The notes beneath the pieces are model-generated. The model was not told the DNA's origin and searched no databases. It worked only from the letters and a program-made list of their open reading frames with translations. From Lumnitzera littorea (Eukaryota; Streptophyta; Magnoliopsida; Myrtales; Combretaceae), in contig JAMXBB010000006.1 in assembly GCA_024138015.1 (NCBI GenBank), forward strand, positions 74,978,626-75,042,625: DNA of 64,000 nucleotides, given 5' to 3'. Shown piece by piece: positions 59,901 to 64,000 of the stretch (position 1 is its first letter; every line of letters begins with the position of its first letter). The position numbers and the translations under genes are program-made.

Positions 59901-60222
59901 CCTGGGGACTTGGGCAAAAGCGAGCTATCCTATGTATTGAGAGAGAACAGTTTATGTAGACTCTTACTCATGTACTTATGTTTTACCAGTATTATAGACT
60001 TAGATATACTGAATTATTGTGTATTGTAAGCTTTATAGTTCAAATTTTATATAAATATGTTTATGTGATGATATCATGTGAATCCATATGTTCTTAGAAA
60101 ACTAGTGGTTGTAGAGCCTAGTATATTGTGTGAAGAGTTCATAATTAGAAGGGTAACCAATTAGGGGTTCTTCGTACAATATATGGCATCTGCTATAACT
60201 AGGCCATCCTTAGTTCGTGACA
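56918..60222 (+). mobile_element. Solo LTR-E, 3,305 bp, plus orientation
   Basis: Starts TGTAAACCCCTAAAATTT at 56918 and ends AGTTCGTGACA at 60222. Flanking 5-mers are catct (56913-56917) and tagct (60223-60227), which differ at two places; coding sense on the minus strand (agatg and agcta) suggests an original agctg with one change in each copy. It is nearly full-length homologous to LTR-D in opposite orientation. Flanks join into one RNase H frame, proving insertion into the chromovirus-like pol. Confidence 0.88.
57837..59856 (+). other. Predicted LTR-internal intron of LTR-E
   Basis: Donor AAG/GTATGTG at 57837 and acceptor CTTTTGCTGTAG/G ending at 59856. Length is 2,020 bp, with the same sites as LTR-D. 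Confidence 0.5.
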
Positions 60223-61250
60223 TAGCTCCTATGCTAACATTGGATACGTCACATTCAAGTGCAAATATCTTCTTAAAGTTAAGCATTGCTAATACCGGTG
60301 TAGAGGTCAACCTCTTCTTCACCCAAGTGAAACTTCTCTTTGTTTTCTCTCTTCATCTAAATTCTACATTCTTTTTCATCAGTTTGATGAGTGGTGCAAA
60401 ATGGTACTAAACCCTTAAATAAGTGGTTAGGGTTAACCAATCAACAATAGCTTGGATCTTCTCATCATCGAAATGTAAACCTCCTCCACTAACTACATAT
60501 CTTGGGAAAACCATTTCCTCTTAGCAGAAATAACATTTCTTCAAGTATGCAAATAGTTTCTTAGTTCAAAGCACATTGAATACAGCTTGGAGACGGTTGA
60601 TATGGCTCTATAGGTTAGTATTGTGCATAAGGATGTCATCAAAATAGACCATAAAAAACTTTCAAATCAAATTTTGTATTACATGAGTCATTAGCCTCAT
60701 GAAAGTACTCAGGGTTTTAGACAAGCCAAAGGGCATTACTAACCATTCATAAAGGCTACGTTAAGTTTCAAACACAGTTTTCTATTTATCCCCTAGCCTC
60801 ATTCAAATTTGATGGTAGCTAAACTTCAAGTAGATCTCACTAAAAATTCTAACACCATTCAGTAAATCTAGCATATCATCTAACCTCGAGATTGGGTTCC
60901 CATACTTGATTGTTATCTTGTTAACAACTTTATTATCCATAGGCATACATTAAGTACCATCCTTCTTTGGCATAAGTAGAGCTAGTATAGTACAAAGGTT
61001 GAGGTTCTCACTTACATAACCCCTCTCTAGTTAACTAATTGGCTTATCTTAATTGTATAGCTACTTACCCTAGATTCATTCGATAAGCAAGCTTGTTAGG
61101 GATAGCAGGTCTAAGCATTAGGTCAATACAATGCTCAACCCTTAAAAAGGCAGTTGTATAGGGAATAGGTTTGTCTATTTAACAAGTAGCTTTTGGATTT
61201 CATTTAGTAGCATGACTTGCTCCTTCAATTCCAACAATCTTCTTTTCAAC
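60223..61250 (-). pseudogene. Chromovirus-like reverse transcriptase, degenerate
   Basis: Motifs on the minus strand in order: MPFGLSKTLSTFMRLMTHV (60736 and below), the catalytic YFDD at 60635-60646 inside FMVYFDDILMHN, KCYFC and MVFPRYVVSGGGL of the thumb, then RSFTWVKKRLTSTPVL and FALECDVSNV at the start of RNase H. The next codons are beyond LTR-E at 56917. Stops in the palm and connection (TAG, TAA and TGA) make it inactive. The fingers domain to the right of 60740 is poorly preserved. Confidence 0.85.
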
Positions 61251-61567
61251 AAAAAGGTTGGCTCATCAGATTAGATAACCTCTTTGAGTTTAAAACGACT
61301 AAGAACCATAGTTTTCTTAGATCCTTGGGCTAGCTTAGCCTATAACTTGCTCACTTGATTAGGGGTCATGGGATTTAAGATGATCTTCCTCCCATCTTTC
61401 TTAAATGCATATGTGTTCTTGAATCCATCATGTATAACCTTTCGATCAAACGGCCAAGGTCGACCTAATAACATATGTGTAGCATATCACAAAGAATCTT
61501 ATTAGAATAGTTCCCAATCAAGATTAGTAGCAATACTTGCTAAGTGACATACAAGACTCCCTTTTTT
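61251..61567 (-). other. Linker between protease and RT, decayed
   Basis: No clear motif. It lies between recognisable protease and RT segments of the same element. Confidence 0.4.
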
Positions 61568-61759
61568 TTAACCAATAAAGCTTGTATGGTCTTGATGTGA
61601 TAGGGTTAGCAACTTAAGCTTTTGAACTAGGTTGGCGAATACAACATTTGTGCAACTCCTACTATCTACAATGGGTGCACATACTTGTTCATTTACCTTG
61701 CAAGTGATATGAAATAAGTTTTCTCTTTGCTCCTCTTTGACAGATGGTTCAATGCTCAT
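61568..61759 (-). pseudogene. Chromovirus-like protease fragment
   Basis: A 63-codon open stretch reads EQRENLFHITCKVNEQVCAP, then IVDSRSCTNVVFANLVQKLK. This is the protease of a plant Ty3 group whose active site is usually IIDGGSCTNVAS; here it is VDSRSCTNV, so the catalytic Asp is kept but the following glycines are lost. It would cut the Gag-Pol polyprotein. Upstream, decayed sequence leads to gag. Confidence 0.8.
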
Positions 61760-62412
61760 TACTTATTTGATAAGTAAAGTCAGCTAATGCAAGTCTTTAA
61801 TAAATACATATTCCTTAATAAGTTCCTCATTACTCTTAGTGTTTTTCTCCAATTGCTCTTTTTCTTTAGGCTTCTCATCCATACTATCCACTCTAACCCT
61901 TAGAGCATCACCTTTGATGACCATTGTTCGTCTATTTTAACATTAGATGGCTATGTGCCAAAGTCTATAACACTTACTTAATCTAGCTAGTCTTTTGCCC
62001 TAATCCTTGTCCATTCTCAAATGTCCTCTTTAGTGCTTCACTATTATTGAGTCTACTCTTTTACTCAATTATGATGTTTGTCCACTTAATCGGCTTAGTG
62101 CTGTATTGAGCTCAATAACCGCCTTAAGTAGGTAGGTTAGACTAAATAGGTTGGGTCATTAAAGATCAGATCAGCCTATTCCTCCTTCATTTCTCTACTC
62201 ATTAAGCAATTCTTATAGCGTCATCTAAAGTGATAAAATGTTGTAACTTTACTACATTTGATATCTCCACTCTCAATCCAGTCAAGAATCTAAATAATGT
62301 TTAGGCTAAAGTTTCACTAACCTCACAATAAATCATAAGCATTTGAAATTCTTGTACGTACTCATCAATAGTATACTTCCCTTCTTTAGCTCTTAAAGTC
62401 GAGCAAAAGTGT
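61760..62412 (-). pseudogene. Chromovirus-like Gag remnant, cut by LTR-F
   Basis: The minus strand from 62412 reads EGKYTIDEYVQEFQMLMIYC, LFRFLTGLRVEISNVVKLQH and ITLDDAIRIA. These match the retrotransposon gag domain block FLxGLNxEIxNxVELQ. The zinc knuckle expected downstream is not clear, and Lys/Glu-rich sequence continues to 61760. The Gag N-terminus would lie beyond LTR-F, outside the window. Confidence 0.75.
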
Positions 62413-63134
62413 TGTAAACCCTAAGAAATCAGTAGTTGAACCCTAATTTTAGTTCGGGTGTCCTAAACTGTACAATAAGTCAATAAGGCTAGTAACAATA
62501 AAAGATTATAAATTTTAATAAATCAAATATAATACCGATAATAAAATACTAGGAATTGATCGAAACCCTAAATCGCGTACTAAAACCCTAAAAACTGATT
62601 TATGCACCATTAATCAAAATTAATCTCGAAATTGTTCGAAACCTTAAAATTATAAATATAAACTTATAAAATAGTTAAATATTACTTAATAGTGATATAA
62701 TTATAGTCGATTGTAATTTTCGACTAAATCGCCTATTTGCGTGAAATTTTAATGAAATCGCTATAATAACTTGTAAAAATTATAATTGTAATGGGTACTA
62801 ATTAAATTAATAAATTTTCACAAAAATTTAAAAATTAATTTATGATGAGTATTATTATAATTTATATGTTTTGAAAAATTACATATATTTATTATTAATT
62901 TTTATTTTCCTTCTCTTTCTTTTTCTTTTTATCTCTTTTCTTTCTTTCCACTTTTTCTCCAATTGCCACGTTTTGAAATCAAATTGGAAAAAAATCCAAA
63001 CCAGTAGCCCACGTAAGGAAATGAAGTGCCAAGTGTTGATTAAATAAAAAAATAAAAATCTTGAAATGATTACTTTTATCTTATCTACATTAATGCAAAG
63101 GATTAGATGAGATTTTTCTCTTAATTTGGTTGAT

Positions 63135-63163
63135 CACGTGGGACAAAGAAAAGAAATAAAAAT
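63135..63163 (+). promoter_or_regulatory. G-box and weak TATA-like element of LTR-F promoter
   Basis: CACGTG at 63135-63140 corresponds to the G-box in LTR-C. A weak AATAAAAAT at 63155-63163 stands where LTR-C has TATAAAA. Confidence 0.45.
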
Positions 63164-63282
63164 CTAGAAAAACAAAATAGTGCAAGCAAACTAAAACCTG
63201 GAAACAAAACGTGAAAAAGAAGGAAGGAAAAGAAGAAGAAGAAGAAGGAAGAAAAGAAGAAGAAAGAAATTAAAAGAAATAG

Positions 63283-63288
63283 GTAAGG
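63283..63288 (+). other. Splice donor of LTR-F
   Basis: AG/GTAAGG follows a GAAGAA-rich stretch, as in LTR-C; the acceptor would be outside the window. Confidence 0.4.
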
Positions 63289-63962
63289 AATTATTTTGTA
63301 ATTATAGATGTATATTATGTAGCATATACATGTATAAATATAGTATTTATATGATATTTTTATACATATAACATTGTTAGTACATGTATAAATGCATAAA
63401 CGCTAAGATTGAATTATATATGTATGTAAAAGGATAGGTATGTATACATGTATGTATATAAGTATATTATACGAAAGAGTATGTATTATGTATTTTTTTA
63501 AGGAATACATAAAATTAGTATTAAGTATTTTCATTAAATAACTATAGTATATATATACATATTTGTACCATAAACTATATATATATGTATACATGTACAA
63601 TTATTTTTGTATATATATATATATATGTATAGTCGTATAGTATACATGTAGTGGTGTATTTTTATAAGTGATACTATATGTATATAGGACATATATATAT
63701 GTATAATATAGAGTATATATATTGCGGTAAACCGCATATATTATAAAATATATGTATAATATATAGTATACATATTTTATAACAAATATTATATAAATAT
63801 ATATATCGAATCTATATAACATAAATAGGTAATTGTATATTATTTATATCTATGTATTCGGAATTATATAAGTATATTTATATATAAATACAAATACATG
63901 AATATATATATATGTACATAAGAGTATGTTTGATTTCATAAAATAAGTATATATATACATAT

Positions 63963-64000
63963 TGTAAACCCTAGGAAAATAGTAGTTAAACCTTAACTCA
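63963..64000 (+). mobile_element. LTR-G, first 38 bp, nested in LTR-F
   Basis: TGTAAACCCTAGGAAAATAG and the following TTAAACC match the first bases of LTR-F (62413). It begins in the middle of the TA-rich region of LTR-F, so a second member of the family inserted there. It is cut by the window end. Confidence 0.7.

Larger units (their letters stand above)
62413..63962 (+). mobile_element. LTR-F, plus orientation, 5' part only
   Basis: Starts TGTAAACCCTAAGAAATC at 62413 within the chromovirus-like gag. It is close to LTR-C over its first 550 bp (shared GGAATTGATCGAAACCC, CTATAATAACTTGTAA) and keeps the G-box at 63135-63140 and a splice donor AG/GTAAGG at 63283. From 63300 it is TA-rich low complexity. 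It is interrupted at 63962 by LTR-G and its 3' part lies outside the window. Confidence 0.8.

Noticed and set aside
61568..61759. Possible host aspartic protease gene
   Set aside because: Sequence and position fit the protease of the chromovirus-like element, with RT and gag on either side.
63403..63822. Overlapping Tyr/Ile-rich open frames on the minus strand
   Set aside because: These are translations of TA-rich low-complexity DNA inside LTR-F; the same applies to 26117-26305 in LTR-C and 10734-11336 in LTR-A.
1..64000. tRNA, rRNA or host protein genes
   Set aside because: No cloverleaf-forming sequence with A and B boxes, no rRNA stretch and no intact exon chain was seen by eye on either strand; a tRNAscan or protein search could still find a short one.

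Overview
This window looks like heterochromatin from a seed plant, probably an angiosperm. It is AT-rich and I found no intact host gene, tRNA or rRNA. Almost everything is decayed Ty3/gypsy retrotransposons, long solo LTRs and one large satellite array. The lineages (Tat/Ogre-like with two RNase H domains, an Athila-like integrase, chromovirus-like gag-pol) are plant-specific, and insertions carry 5-bp target duplications. No ORF is a working gene; all recognisable proteins are broken by stops, frameshifts and nested insertions.

Layout. 1-2609: decayed gag-like gene ending in a coiled coil. 3690-12640 (minus): Tat-lineage gag-protease-RT-RNase H-second RNase H-integrase, its gag split by solo LTR-A (8865-12522). 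13440-13690: reverse transcriptase fragment. 13756-18823 and 23672-24269 (plus): Tat/Ogre-like element with a 924-bp LTR, primer binding site, duplicated leader, extra ORF1 and gag; it is interrupted by solo LTR-B (18824-23671). 24270-42805: an 84/86-bp satellite, about 15.1 kb or roughly 180 copies, interrupted by solo LTR-C (24745-28161). 43374-43790: Athila-like integrase fragment. 43791-54465: coding-poor retroelement debris with a minus-strand initiator-Met primer site, interrupted by solo LTR-D (45950-49323). 54466-62412 (minus): chromovirus-like gag-protease-RT-RNase H-integrase, cut inside RNase H by solo LTR-E (56918-60222) and in gag by LTR-F (62413 onward). LTR-F is itself invaded by LTR-G (63963 to the window end).

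LTR-A to LTR-G form one family: they start TGTAAACCC or similar, end near GGGTCGTGACA, and resemble Tekay/Del chromovirus LTRs. All five full-length copies are solo, 3.3-4.8 kb, and make up nearly a third of the window.

The most unusual observations are: a splice donor and acceptor about 2.0-2.3 kb apart at matching places inside every full LTR, suggesting an LTR-internal intron; two kinds of higher-order repeat in the satellite, about 1.2 kb and about 1.7 kb; degenerate satellite monomers emerging from the flank of the Tat element; and strong C-to-T decay at CpG and CAG sites. Boundaries of decayed domains are approximate because they were read by eye.
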